Shown piece after piece: positions 8,217 through 15,501 of a stretch of DNA of 25,788 nucleotides; the stretch's first letter is position 1; each line of letters opens with the position of its first letter. This DNA is from DATIXD01 sp035518875. GTDB taxonomy: Bacteria > Pseudomonadota > Gammaproteobacteria > Methylococcales > Methylococcaceae. The notes under the pieces are model-generated. The model searched no databases and was not told the DNA's origin. It worked only from the letters and a program-made list of their open reading frames with translations. The stretch lies in assembly GCA_035518875.1 (NCBI GenBank), contig DATIXD010000039.1:1-25788 (forward strand), read 5' to 3'. Both the position numbers and the translations under genes were made by a program.

Positions 8217-8905
8217 CGAGCCAGCCGGAGGCGCTTGCCAAAAAACTCGGGCTTTGTTTCGCTGATCCGAGCCTGCTCAAGCTTGCTCTGACTCACCGCA
8301 GCGCTGAAACCGAGAACAACGAGCGCCTGGAGTTTCTAGGGGACTCGATCCTCGGCTTCGTCATCGCCGAGCGCCTTTACGAGAAGTTCCCGGAGGCCGA
8401 CGAGGGCGTGCTGAGCCGGCTGCGGGCCACCCTGGTGAACCAGTCCTCGCTGGCCGCACTGGCGCGCAAGCTGAGGCTTGGCGATTATCTCATCTTGGGA
8501 TCGGGCGAATTGAAAAGCGGCGGCTATCGGCGCGATTCCATTCTGTCGGATGCCCTGGAAGCCGTCATGGGCGCACTCCTTCAAGATCAGGGCATCGATG
8601 CCTGCCGGCGATGGATCTTGAGCTTGTTTGCCGAACCCATTGAACATCTGTCCTTGGACGACTGGAAGAAGGACCCGAAAACCCGCTTGCAGGAGCTGAT
8701 GCAGGGGAGGGGGCTAGAGCTTCCGATATACCTCCTGCTGTCGATGGAAGGGCAGCCCCATGATCAGTATTTTCGCGTGGAATGCCGGGTGCCGCTGGTT
8801 GCCGAACCGAGTCAAGGGGAGGGAGGGTCAAGGAAAAAGGCCGAACAGCAAGCGGCCGAGCAAATGCTTGCCAAATTGGCGGAACAATCAAGCATCAAAC
8901 CATGA
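8213..8905 (+). CDS. rnc: Ribonuclease III
   Basis: RNase III cuts double-stranded RNA in rRNA precursors and structured mRNAs. The 230 residues match the family. The catalytic domain (about 1-150) has the signature NERLEFLGDSILG around residues 35-47, with the metal-binding Glu and Asp, and the second acidic site in DSILSDALEAVMGALLQD. The double-stranded RNA-binding domain spans about 155-225 (DPKTRLQELMQGRG to SRKKAEQQAAEQML). The start is TTG at 8213, overlapping the previous stop as TTGA. An AGGTAGGGA stretch a few bases upstream is a good ribosome-binding site. Overlap with era (ATGA) reproduces the conserved rnc-era unit. Confidence 0.96.
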   Translation: MTSQPEALAKKLGLCFADPSLLKLALTHRSAETENNERLEFLGDSILGFVIAERLYEKFPEADEGVLSRLRATLVNQSSLAALARKLRLGDYLILGSGELKSGGYRRDSILSDALEAVMGALLQDQGIDACRRWILSLFAEPIEHLSLDDWKKDPKTRLQELMQGRGLELPIYLLLSMEGQPHDQYFRVECRVPLVAEPSQGEGGSRKKAEQQAAEQMLAKLAEQSSIKP

Positions 8906-9783
8906 AAGCGGGCTATGTGGCTCTCGTCGGACGGCCCAACGCAGGCAAATCGACGCTGCTGAACCATCTCATCGGCCAGAAAATCAGTATTACCTCTCGC
9001 CGTCCGCAAACGACGCGGCATCGCATTCACGGCATCAAAACCGGTGAGCGGGGGCAGGCTATTTATGTCGATACCCCCGGCATTCATGGCAGTGAAAAAC
9101 GTGCCATCAACCGTTACCTGAACCGCACCGCCAGCGGCGCGCTGTTGGGGGTCGACGTGGTTGTCTGGGTGGTTGACCAGTGGATCTGGCATCCGGAGAA
9201 CGATCGGGTGTTGGAAAAACTCCAGGCGGCCCGGCGCCCGGTCATTCTCGCGGTCAACAAGGTAGATCAGTGCGAGGACAAGTCTCGGCTACTGCCTTTT
9301 TTAGAAGATGCGGCGAAGCGCTACGATTTCGCTGAAATCATACCTGTGTCGGCTCTCAGGGGAATCAACCTGGAGTTGCTGGAAGAAAAGATCATGGAGC
9401 TCTTGCCGGAAGGCAATCCGATCTACCCGGAGGATCAGATTACCGACCGACCCGAACGTTTCTTCGCGGCTGAAATCATCCGCGAGAAGTTGATCCGCAG
9501 CCTTGGGCAGGAAGTGCCGCACGCGATCACCGTGCAAATCGAGCAATACAAGGAACAGAAGGGGATTATCCATATCCATGCGGTAATTTGGGTGGAGCGC
9601 GAGGGCCAGAAAATCATCGTCATTGGCAAACAAGGCGAGGTGATGAAGAAAGTCGGCCAGAGAGCGCGGGAAGATCTCGAAAAGATGCTGGAAAAAAAGG
9701 TCTACCTCAATCTTTGGGTCAAGGTGAAAAAAGGCTGGTCGGACAACGAACGGGCACTCCAGAGCCTGGGCTATTCAGAGTAG
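8902..9783 (+). CDS. era: GTPase Era, 16S rRNA maturation factor
   Basis: Era is a GTPase that binds the 3' end of 16S rRNA and aids 30S assembly. From ATG 8902 the product has 293 residues. The G domain includes the P-loop GRPNAGKST (10-18), TTRHRIHGI (switch I), DTPGIH (G3) and NKVD (G4). The C-terminal KH domain has the type II KH motif IVIGKQGEVMKKVGQRAREDLE. ATG 8902 overlaps the rnc stop (8903-8905). It gives the standard Era N terminus, so a longer in-frame reading from 8782 inside rnc is rejected. No strong ribosome-binding site is present, consistent with coupling. Confidence 0.97.
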   Translation: MKAGYVALVGRPNAGKSTLLNHLIGQKISITSRRPQTTRHRIHGIKTGERGQAIYVDTPGIHGSEKRAINRYLNRTASGALLGVDVVVWVVDQWIWHPENDRVLEKLQAARRPVILAVNKVDQCEDKSRLLPFLEDAAKRYDFAEIIPVSALRGINLELLEEKIMELLPEGNPIYPEDQITDRPERFFAAEIIREKLIRSLGQEVPHAITVQIEQYKEQKGIIHIHAVIWVEREGQKIIVIGKQGEVMKKVGQRAREDLEKMLEKKVYLNLWVKVKKGWSDNERALQSLGYSE

Positions 9784-9810
9784 GGGCGCGTTAAGTCGCC
9801 CTTAACCCCC
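9783..9810 (+). other. Hairpin between era and recO
   Basis: GGGG (9783-9786) and TTAAG (9791-9795) can pair with CTTAA (9801-9805) and CCCC (9806-9809), closing a TCGCC loop with a CGCG bulge on one side. An alternative pairing of GGGCG with CGCCC is possible. It lies directly after the era stop in the largest gap of the operon and has no U-tract, so it is not a standard intrinsic terminator. It could be an attenuator, a processing site or chance. Confidence 0.3.
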
Positions 9811-9826
9811 AAGATTCTCTCCGACA

Positions 9827-10540
9827 ATGAGTGTTAGCGAGCGCGTTTCCCTACGGGATGCATTCCTGCTACATCGCCGGGCTTACCGAGAAACCAGCCT
9901 GTTGCTGGATGTCCTGACTCCCGATTTTGGTTCGTTCCGCCTCATCGCGAAAGGCGCGTTGAGGAGCCGGGGTAATCGCTTCGCCGTATTGCAGCCTTTT
10001 GTCCCCTTGACCATTTCCTGGGCGGGACGTTCGGAACTGCCGGTCTTGTGTGGAGCCGAAAGCCGGGGTAACGCCTTCAGGCTGGAACGGAAAGCCCTGT
10101 TCTGCGGTCTTTATCTGAACGAGCTTTTGCTGCGGCTGTTGCCGGCGTACGATCCCCATCCGGGGATTTTTTCGCTTTATGAGGCCTCCTTGCGCCGCCT
10201 CGATGCGGGCCAATCCTTAGATGAGACGCTGCGCTTCTTCGAATTGGCTTTATTGGAAGAAATCGGTTATGGCCTGATGCTGACGCACGAAATCGGCAGC
10301 GGGGCGCAAATCCGGGCGGACGGATTCTATGTGTACCTGATCGAAAAGGGACCCAAGGAATCTCAGGCCGGCACGGAGAGCGTTCGCGGCTCCACCCTGC
10401 TGGGACTGCGCGATGGCCACTTGCCCGGTCCCATCGAAACGAACGAAGCGAAACGGTTGATGCGGAGGGTCATCAACCATTATCTGGGCGGCAGGCCGTT
10501 GAAGAGCCGCGAACTGTTCAAACACGCCAAATCGAACTGA
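9827..10540 (+). CDS. recO: DNA repair protein RecO
   Basis: RecO helps RecR load RecA onto SSB-coated single-stranded DNA in the RecFOR pathway. The 237-residue product has the N-terminal OB fold (about 8-85) with the family signatures AFLLHRRAYRETSLLLDVLT and the start of the OB core, FGSFRLIAKGALRSRGNRF. A helical C-terminal domain includes LYLNELLLRLLPAYDPHPGIFSLYE split over the loop, and RFFELALLEEIGYG. The four-cysteine zinc site seen in some RecO proteins is absent, as in E. coli. The ATG at 9827 lacks a clear Shine-Dalgarno sequence. recO between era and pdxJ is the conserved gammaproteobacterial order. Confidence 0.93.
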   Translation: MSVSERVSLRDAFLLHRRAYRETSLLLDVLTPDFGSFRLIAKGALRSRGNRFAVLQPFVPLTISWAGRSELPVLCGAESRGNAFRLERKALFCGLYLNELLLRLLPAYDPHPGIFSLYEASLRRLDAGQSLDETLRFFELALLEEIGYGLMLTHEIGSGAQIRADGFYVYLIEKGPKESQAGTESVRGSTLLGLRDGHLPGPIETNEAKRLMRRVINHYLGGRPLKSRELFKHAKSN

Positions 10541-10546
10541 ATCTCG

Positions 10547-11293
10547 ATGAACGAAAAACAGGCCATCTTGCTAGGCGTCAATGTCGATCACATCGCCACG
10601 ATCCGGCAGGCGCGCGGAACTCGCTATCCGGAGGTCATTCAAGCGGCGCTATTGGCCGAACAGGCTGGGGCCGACGGCATCACCGCGCATCTGCGGGAGG
10701 ACCGTCGGCATATCCAGGATCGGGACATCGATTTGCTCAAGGCGATGCTGCTGACCCGCTTGAATCTCGAGATGGCGGTGACGGAGGAGATGATCGCGAT
10801 TGCCCGGAAAATCCGTCCGCACGCCTGCTGCCTGGTTCCGGAGCGGCGGGAGGAATTGACCACCGAGGGTGGTCTCGATGTGATGGGGAATTTCGACAGA
10901 ATCCGCGCCGCCTGCGAAGTATTGGGCGAGGCGGGCGTGGAGGTGTCGCTGTTCGTCGACGCCGAACCCGGGCAGATCGAGGCAGCCGTGAGAACCGGTG
11001 CGCCGGTCATCGAATTGCATACTGGCCATTACGCCGATGCGGTGAGCGCAGGGATGCAGGCGGCGGAGTTGTCACGCTTGCGGCATGCCGGGGAATTGGC
11101 TCAAGTCGCCGGGTTGCAGGTCAATGCCGGCCACGGCCTGAATTATCACAACGTTGAGGCCATCTGTCGTCTGCCGATGGTCCGGGAATTGAACATCGGC
11201 CACGGCATCGTGGCTCGGGCGCTGTTCACCGGGATCGAAAACGCCGTAAAGGACATGAAAACGATCATGCTCAGTGCCCGCTACAGTAATTGA
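10547..11293 (+). CDS. pdxJ: Pyridoxine 5'-phosphate synthase
   Basis: PdxJ condenses 1-deoxyxylulose 5-phosphate with 3-amino-2-oxopropyl phosphate to form pyridoxine 5'-phosphate, the ring-closing step of the DXP-dependent vitamin B6 pathway. The 248-residue TIM barrel aligns closely with E. coli PdxJ. It has GVNVDHIATIRQARGTRYPE at the N terminus, GADGITAHLREDRRHIQDRD, the catalytic-Glu block NLEMAVTEEM, LVPERREELTTEGGLDV, IELHTGHYADA and the catalytic-His loop VNAGHGLNYHNVEAI. The gene starts 6 nt after recO without a clear ribosome-binding site. In E. coli and Pseudomonas acpS follows pdxJ; no acpS-like sequence follows here. Confidence 0.97.
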   Translation: MNEKQAILLGVNVDHIATIRQARGTRYPEVIQAALLAEQAGADGITAHLREDRRHIQDRDIDLLKAMLLTRLNLEMAVTEEMIAIARKIRPHACCLVPERREELTTEGGLDVMGNFDRIRAACEVLGEAGVEVSLFVDAEPGQIEAAVRTGAPVIELHTGHYADAVSAGMQAAELSRLRHAGELAQVAGLQVNAGHGLNYHNVEAICRLPMVRELNIGHGIVARALFTGIENAVKDMKTIMLSARYSN

Positions 11294-11411
11294 CCCATGA
11301 AGCCCATTCTGTCATATTTGCAAACCGCCTGAACCAGCCAGGCCGAAAAGGCCGGAAGCCACCAGAGAATGATAGAAAAAACAAGGGTTAGGCTTCGCCA
11401 TAGGGGTCAGA
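11294..11411 (+). other. Intergenic stretch after pdxJ
   Basis: This 118-base stretch has no gene. It contains a small stem GGCC-GAAAA-GGCC around 11342-11354 without a U-tract. At its 3' end AGGGG (11402-11406) serves as the ribosome-binding site for the following gene. No convincing promoter or terminator was recognised. Confidence 0.4.
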
Positions 11412-12089
11412 ATGCACGAAAGCTATGAAAGTAAGCAACCTGTATTGGTCAGGTGCGATAGGCCGATGCAGGAGCCATCTTTCGAGACGCCCTCGCGCCG
11501 GGGGCGTATTTTCGCCATCATCCTGCTGGTTTGCCTAGTGGCGCTGAGCCTGTATCTTTTTTTCCACACCAGCCTGTTGTTCAGATCTTTCGAATACCAG
11601 TTTCAGGCCGAGAACAACGACGTCGCCAAAATCAGGGTTTACAGTCAGCAGTTGGAGTCCCTCCAGGATAGGATGACCGGGTTTATCGCCGGCTCCGTCG
11701 AGAACAAGATCAGAACGCTGGAAAAAAGCATCGCGGCCGGCGCCGTCGGCGCCCAGGAGATCAGGACGTTCGAAGAGTTGAAAAACGAACTAAAACTGTT
11801 GGAAACCTATTCGGCGGGTAAGGGTGGCAAACTTACCGATCAGGCGCGGCTCGATCATTCGCGCTTTCAGGTCGTCCCGGGTTCCGCACAATCTGTTCCC
11901 GAAGGCGAACTGCTGCGGGAAATCGTGAAGTTAAAAATTTTATTTTATCTCAGCATCGGCTCGTGTAGTCTGATGGCCGCACTGGTCGGGGGCTGTTGGT
12001 GGCAGAATCAGAGGCGGGCCAAACGCCTGCAGGCTCCCTTATCGAGAGCCCCGCTATTGGCCAAGAACTCGAGCGACGAAGCATCGTAG
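11412..12089 (+). CDS. Unrecognised two-helix membrane protein with coiled coil
   Basis: I do not recognise this 225-residue protein. A polar N terminus (1-31) precedes a membrane helix at about 32-52 (GRIFAIILLVCLVALSLYLFF). A charged, probably coiled-coil region spans about 62-135 (with Q/E/K-rich heptad-like stretches such as YSQQLESLQDRM and FEELKNELKLLETY), followed by a linker. A second helix at about 175-195 leads into a short basic cytoplasmic tail. Both termini would be cytoplasmic and the 120-residue loop periplasmic. AGGGG lies 5 nt before ATG 11412; an in-frame ATG at 11466 is possible but has no better site. It faces another unknown envelope protein (12226-12915). It could be a structural or sensory envelope component; no enzyme motif is visible. 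Confidence 0.7.
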   Translation: MHESYESKQPVLVRCDRPMQEPSFETPSRRGRIFAIILLVCLVALSLYLFFHTSLLFRSFEYQFQAENNDVAKIRVYSQQLESLQDRMTGFIAGSVENKIRTLEKSIAAGAVGAQEIRTFEELKNELKLLETYSAGKGGKLTDQARLDHSRFQVVPGSAQSVPEGELLREIVKLKILFYLSIGSCSLMAALVGGCWWQNQRRAKRLQAPLSRAPLLAKNSSDEAS

Positions 12090-12181
12090 CGCGCCGCTGA
12101 GTTATACATCTACCGTTCGCACCAGCCTTCTATCTAATTAGATTGATTGGGGCGGAGTTCAAGCCGTAACGGCCGGTTTTG

Positions 12182-12220
12182 TGCGACCCGGTCCAATCGC
12201 CATCACTAGCGGTTGTCGCA
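12182..12220. other. Bulged hairpin between two convergent unknown genes
   Basis: TGCGAC (12182-12187) pairs perfectly with GTCGCA (12215-12220), and AATCGC (12195-12200) pairs with GCGGTT (12209-12214, one G-T wobble). This gives a 12-pair stem with a 7-nt bulge and an 8-nt loop. It lies 5 nt past the stop of the minus-strand gene. There is no U-tract on either strand, so a terminator role is only plausible. Confidence 0.3.
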
Positions 12221-12225
12221 TGGGC

Positions 12226-12915
12226 CTATTGATTAGCCCTCGCGTAGGTCGCAAAGAACGTTTTCAGCTTTTCGTGGATGACTTCAACCACGGGGCGAAC
12301 CAAATCTTCTTGGCTACCACTGCTCGCCTTGATTAGGGAGGCTTCCCAGAGGATCGCATCCACATGCTGTGGCTCGCTGAGCGGGTGCTTGGCCTGAGCG
12401 GTGGAATCACCCGACCCCGCCGCAGAGCTCAGCTCGGAAGATCGGTTAATGGCGCCGGTATAATGGGCGAGCACCGCGACTCTTGCCGCAATGGCGGCAG
12501 GTGAAGAAGCGGGTTCGGTGCCGTTCAGGTCGATGACCAGTTTCAAACGCCCGGTGAGGTGGGGAAGCAAGGCCACATCGTTGGCATTCCTTGCCCGGTG
12601 AAATTTCACTCCATATTGCCCAGCCAAGGCTTCCAGGTTCCGATAGCTCTCGACACAGATTTCCCGGAGCGCCGGTGTTTGCGCCTCATCCGTCGGACAG
12701 TAAAAAATCATTCCAGGCCATCCTCGCAGACGAGTCAAGTTGGTCTCTTGCATGTGTTCAAGGATTTTGCGCTCGGTGCTGTCGGGGACAACGGGGATTT
12801 CCTGCACTTTGGCCGGCGGCGATTCAGCCAACGCGCCTATGCCCGGTACCCCGGCCATCATCAGAACCGACAAAAGAGCGACACGGCTTAGCTTCCAGAC
12901 GAGATTCGTTTTCAC
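12226..12915 (-). CDS. Unrecognised exported (periplasmic) protein
   Basis: I do not recognise this 229-residue protein. It begins with a typical Sec signal peptide (MKTNLVWKLSRVALLSVLMM through ALA, cleavage about residue 30). The mature part of about 200 residues has no membrane helix. It contains two cysteines about 16 residues apart (IFYCPTDE and REICVESY) that could form a disulfide, and a central segment GRLKLVIDLNGTEPASSPAAIAARV. A low-complexity Ser/Ala/Gly linker (SSELSSAAGSGDSTA) precedes a helical C terminus. AAGGGGT is 6 nt before the ATG at 12915, a strong ribosome-binding site. The gene stands alone, convergent with 11412-12089 and downstream of xseA after 247 nt. A periplasmic role is inferred only from the signal peptide. 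Confidence 0.7.
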   Translation of the reverse strand: MKTNLVWKLSRVALLSVLMMAGVPGIGALAESPPAKVQEIPVVPDSTERKILEHMQETNLTRLRGWPGMIFYCPTDEAQTPALREICVESYRNLEALAGQYGVKFHRARNANDVALLPHLTGRLKLVIDLNGTEPASSPAAIAARVAVLAHYTGAINRSSELSSAAGSGDSTAQAKHPLSEPQHVDAILWEASLIKASSGSQEDLVRPVVEVIHEKLKTFFATYARANQ

Positions 12916-13162
12916 AGATACCCCTTGATGGTTGTTTGGTTTGACATGGGTGTTGTCGATTCGAGAGCCAATGCAGCAGATTTCTGGTCAGAAAGGCGAC
13001 CGCAGCCCGCCTGAATTCTCTTGAGTCAATGCTCTTGGGATTGAATCCAATCGGCATTCGATGGAAGAGTCTAACAAATACGGGAGGCGATGGACTACAC
13101 TGGGGCGAAGCGGGCGGCCACGGGACATCGTTTCGGGCAGGGTTGAAAAGAGGGCAGCTGAT
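12916..13162 (-). other. Intergenic stretch between xseA and the exported-protein gene
   Basis: This 247-base stretch separates two minus-strand genes. It holds the ribosome-binding site of the exported-protein gene at its lower end and a small GATTG-AATC-CAATC stem near 13040-13053. No coding region or clear promoter was recognised. Confidence 0.4.
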
Positions 13163-14521
13163 TTATTCCGCTCGCGTATCTTCCACCCGGCTCAGCAAAA
13201 TGCCTTCAAAGAGGCGGGTTTCGATCAGTTCGCCCTTTTTCACTTCCCGCCAGTCGCGCAGAATCTTTCGGTCTGCCCGGCGGGTGGCGATGGCATAACC
13301 GCGCGCCAGGGTGGCCAATGGGCTGACGGCGTGGAGCTTTTGTCCCAGTGCCGCCGCGCCTTGCCGCTGCCGCTCCAGGAGGCGCTTGATCGAGGCGCCG
13401 AGCCGCTGGTTCAGCTGACTTTGCCGTGCCTCCAGCAGCAGCAGGCGCTGTCGGGGATGATGGCGCAGGATCTGCGCTGCGAGGGTATGCAATCTCGCCT
13501 CACGCTGGGAAAGAGAATTACGGGCGGCACGCTGCAGGCGCAGTTCCAACTCGTCCAGGCGCTGCGCGTGGACTTGCAGTCGCTTTTCCGGATGCGCCTG
13601 CTGCAGGCGCTTGCTCAGGAAACCAAGGGAATGGGTCCGTTGGGTCAGGATCATGCGGACATGATGACGCAATCGGGCTTCGATGCGATCGAAGCGGGCC
13701 AGCCATTCGTTCTGGTCCGGACTGACGGCTTCCGCGGCGGCAGACGGCGTCGGGGCACGGAGGTCGGCGACCAGATCGGCGATGGTCAGATCGACTTCGT
13801 GGCCGACGCCGGCGATGATCGGTGTGGCGCTGGCGTAAATCGCCCGCGCCACGATTTCTTCGTTGAACGCCCACAGATCTTCCAGGGAGCCGCCGCCCCG
13901 GGCAAGGATCAGTACGTCGCAGAGTTCGAGCCGATCCGCCAGGGCGATGGCGCGGGCGATTTCGTGCTTGGCCTCAGTTCCCTGCACCTTGACCGGAAAA
14001 ATGATCACCGGCAAGGCCGGAAACCGGCGTTTGAGCACGGTGAGAATGTCACGAACGGCGGCGCCGGTGGGCGAGGTGATCACCCCGATGCAGCCGGGCA
14101 GGACGGGGATCGGTTTCTTGCGTGTACTGTCGAACAGTCCTTCCCCTGCGAGGCGCTGCTTCAGGGCTTCGAAGGCCTGACGCAAGGCGCCGTCGCCGGC
14201 TTCCTCCATGTAGTCGACGACCAGTTGGTAATCGCCTCTGGGCTCGTAGAGGCCGACTTGCGCCTTGACCAGCACCCGTGTGCCGTTTTCGGGCCGGAAA
14301 GTCAGCATCCGGGTGTTTCCACGGAACATGGCGCAACGCGCCTGGGCTTCGGCGTCCTTCAAGGTAAAATAGAGATGCCCGGACGAGGGGCTGGCGAGAT
14401 TCGAGATTTCGCCTTCCACCCAAATCGAGCCGAAATGCTCGCTGAGCACGAAACGGACTTCCCGATTAAGTTGGGATACCGTATAGACGAACCGCGGTTT
14501 CGCGACTGCCGAAACTTCCAT
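13163..14521 (-). CDS. xseA: Exodeoxyribonuclease VII large subunit
   Basis: XseA is the catalytic subunit of exonuclease VII, which degrades single-stranded DNA to oligonucleotides together with XseB (not in this window). From ATG 14521-14519 the protein has 452 residues, close to the usual 440-460. The N-terminal OB fold (about 5-105) has YTVSQLNREVRFVLSEHFG, WVEGEISN and SGHLYFTLKD. The catalytic core contains IGVITSPTGAAVRDIL, PVKVQGTEA, LARGGGSLEDLWAFNEE and GVGHEVDLTIADLVADLRAPTPSAAAE. The long C-terminal coiled coil ends in LARGYAIATR. An open frame extends 100 codons further upstream across hslR, but those residues are not family-like. The ATG starts 19 nt after the hslR stop without a clear ribosome-binding site. 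Confidence 0.95.
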   Translation of the reverse strand: MEVSAVAKPRFVYTVSQLNREVRFVLSEHFGSIWVEGEISNLASPSSGHLYFTLKDAEAQARCAMFRGNTRMLTFRPENGTRVLVKAQVGLYEPRGDYQLVVDYMEEAGDGALRQAFEALKQRLAGEGLFDSTRKKPIPVLPGCIGVITSPTGAAVRDILTVLKRRFPALPVIIFPVKVQGTEAKHEIARAIALADRLELCDVLILARGGGSLEDLWAFNEEIVARAIYASATPIIAGVGHEVDLTIADLVADLRAPTPSAAAEAVSPDQNEWLARFDRIEARLRHHVRMILTQRTHSLGFLSKRLQQAHPEKRLQVHAQRLDELELRLQRAARNSLSQREARLHTLAAQILRHHPRQRLLLLEARQSQLNQRLGASIKRLLERQRQGAAALGQKLHAVSPLATLARGYAIATRRADRKILRDWREVKKGELIETRLFEGILLSRVEDTRAE

Positions 14522-14540
14522 CGGGAGATGGCTGGTCGGC

Positions 14541-14969
14541 CTATCCAATGGACGCGCCCCGCTTGAAGCGGTGAATCGCACGGCGGTCCTTCTTGTTGGG
14601 TCTATGGTCGGGTTGAGCTTGCAGCTCTTTTTCCGCCCGCCGCCTGGCGACCTCGGCTTGCCGTTTGTCGAGGCTTTGTTGCGTTTCCTGATAGAGTAGG
14701 GCGGCTTCCTTGGCGGGCCGGCGTTGCGCGCTGATCGATGTGACGACGATGTCCCACACGTACTGGTCCTTGCTGACCTGAAGCTGTGCACCGACGCCAA
14801 TTTCCTTACCGGGCTTGGCACGCTGGCCGTTCAGGTGCACCTTGCCGCCGTTGATGGCCTCCGCGGCCAGCGGCCTGGTCTTGAAGAAGCGCGCGGCCCA
14901 GAGCCATTTGTCGAGCCTGATTCGGTCGGCGTTGGTGGGTGTCTCTTCGTCATGAGAACGGCGCGACAT
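14541..14969 (-). CDS. hslR: Heat shock protein 15 (S4-domain RNA-binding protein, HslR)
   Basis: Hsp15 binds free 50S subunits that carry stalled nascent chains and helps recycle them. The product has 142 residues from ATG 14969 (143 from an adjacent GTG at 14972). The S4 RNA-binding motif occupies about 15-65 (IRLDKWLWAARFFKTRPLAAEAINGGKVHLNG) and GKEIGVGAQLQV follows. A basic, lysine/arginine-rich C-terminal tail extends from about 95 on. E. coli HslR is 133 residues. No good Shine-Dalgarno sequence is visible. The gene lies 14 nt downstream of the rhodanese gene and 19 nt upstream of xseA, so the three are probably co-transcribed. Confidence 0.9.
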   Translation of the reverse strand: MSRRSHDEETPTNADRIRLDKWLWAARFFKTRPLAAEAINGGKVHLNGQRAKPGKEIGVGAQLQVSKDQYVWDIVVTSISAQRRPAKEAALLYQETQQSLDKRQAEVARRRAEKELQAQPDHRPNKKDRRAIHRFKRGASIG

Positions 14970-14983
14970 CACTAGAGACAGAA

Positions 14984-15358
14984 TTACGCCGCTGGGGGCA
15001 TGACGAGCGGACCGCCAGCCTCCTGCCAGGCTTTATAGCCGCCAGCCAGGCTGAGCAGCTTCGTGTAGCCTAGCTTTTGCAGGCTTTCCACAGCCAGCGC
15101 GGAACGCCCACCCGATTGGCAGTGGACCAGAATCTCGGTATCTTGTCGGTTTTGGAAAGCCGGATGGGTATCGATCTTGAACTCCAGCACGCCGCGCGGA
15201 ATATTGATCGCTCCGGGCAGACAACCGGCGGCGTATTCGCTCGGCTCGCGCACGTCCAAAATCAGCACCTTACCGAGCAAAGGAATCGCCTGTGCCGGTT
15301 CGATTTCCTTGATTTGCCGTTTCGCGGCCGCAACCAGATCCATCGCTGTCAATGCCAT
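14984..15358 (-). CDS. Single-domain rhodanese-like sulfurtransferase
   Basis: The 124-residue protein is a single rhodanese domain, which moves sulfane sulfur through a cysteine persulfide. The hallmark LILDVREPSEYAAGCLPGAINIPRG (about 32-56) is the CH2A-type motif, and the active-site loop HCQSGGRS (about 78-85) holds the catalytic cysteine in a C-x-x-G-x-R context. LLSLAGGYKAWQEAG closes the domain. No signal peptide is seen, so it is cytoplasmic. AGGAGA lies 6 nt before the ATG at 15358. It begins the rhodanese-hslR-xseA unit. Its sulfur donor and acceptor cannot be named from sequence; a GlpE-like role is one option. Confidence 0.9.
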   Translation of the reverse strand: MALTAMDLVAAAKRQIKEIEPAQAIPLLGKVLILDVREPSEYAAGCLPGAINIPRGVLEFKIDTHPAFQNRQDTEILVHCQSGGRSALAVESLQKLGYTKLLSLAGGYKAWQEAGGPLVMPPAA

Positions 15359-15403
15359 GACTAATCTCCTCTGAATGATACGGTAAGTGAATATCAGAAA
15401 AAG

Positions 15404-15432
15404 ATTATATTCCGGATCGGACCGGACCGAAA
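15404..15432 (-). promoter_or_regulatory. Candidate promoter for the rhodanese-hslR-xseA unit
   Basis: On the minus strand a perfect TATAAT -10 (15409-15404) lies 17 bp downstream of a weak -35 TTTCGG (15432-15427). Transcription would start near 15397, giving a leader of about 40 nt before the rhodanese ATG. The 143-nt gap after ispH supports a separate promoter here. The weak -35 limits confidence. Confidence 0.45.
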
Positions 15433-15501
15433 ACCGGGCAGGGGGCGCCCCTTCGACTCGTAGGGCAGGTGCTGACTCCGTCGCCTCGCAGACGACGCGG
15501 A

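Noticed and set aside
11320..11365. GCAAACC and a GGCC-GAAAA-GGCC stem suggesting a riboswitch or SRP-type RNA
   Set aside because: The conserved cores of cyclic-di-GMP riboswitches, cobalamin riboswitches and 4.5S RNA are absent; only a 4-bp stem is supported.
12133..12142. Perfect palindrome TCTAATTAGA between the convergent unknown genes
   Set aside because: Only 10 bp, at the 3' ends of both genes, with no second copy; expected by chance often enough.
13061..14566. A 501-codon plus-strand open frame opposite xseA
   Set aside because: It is the antisense shadow of xseA in GC-rich DNA; its translation resembles no protein family, whereas the minus-strand frame is a full XseA.
15425..15465. 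GC-rich GGGGCGCCCC sequence after ispH as a terminator
   Set aside because: The palindrome leaves no loop and is not followed by a T-tract on either strand.
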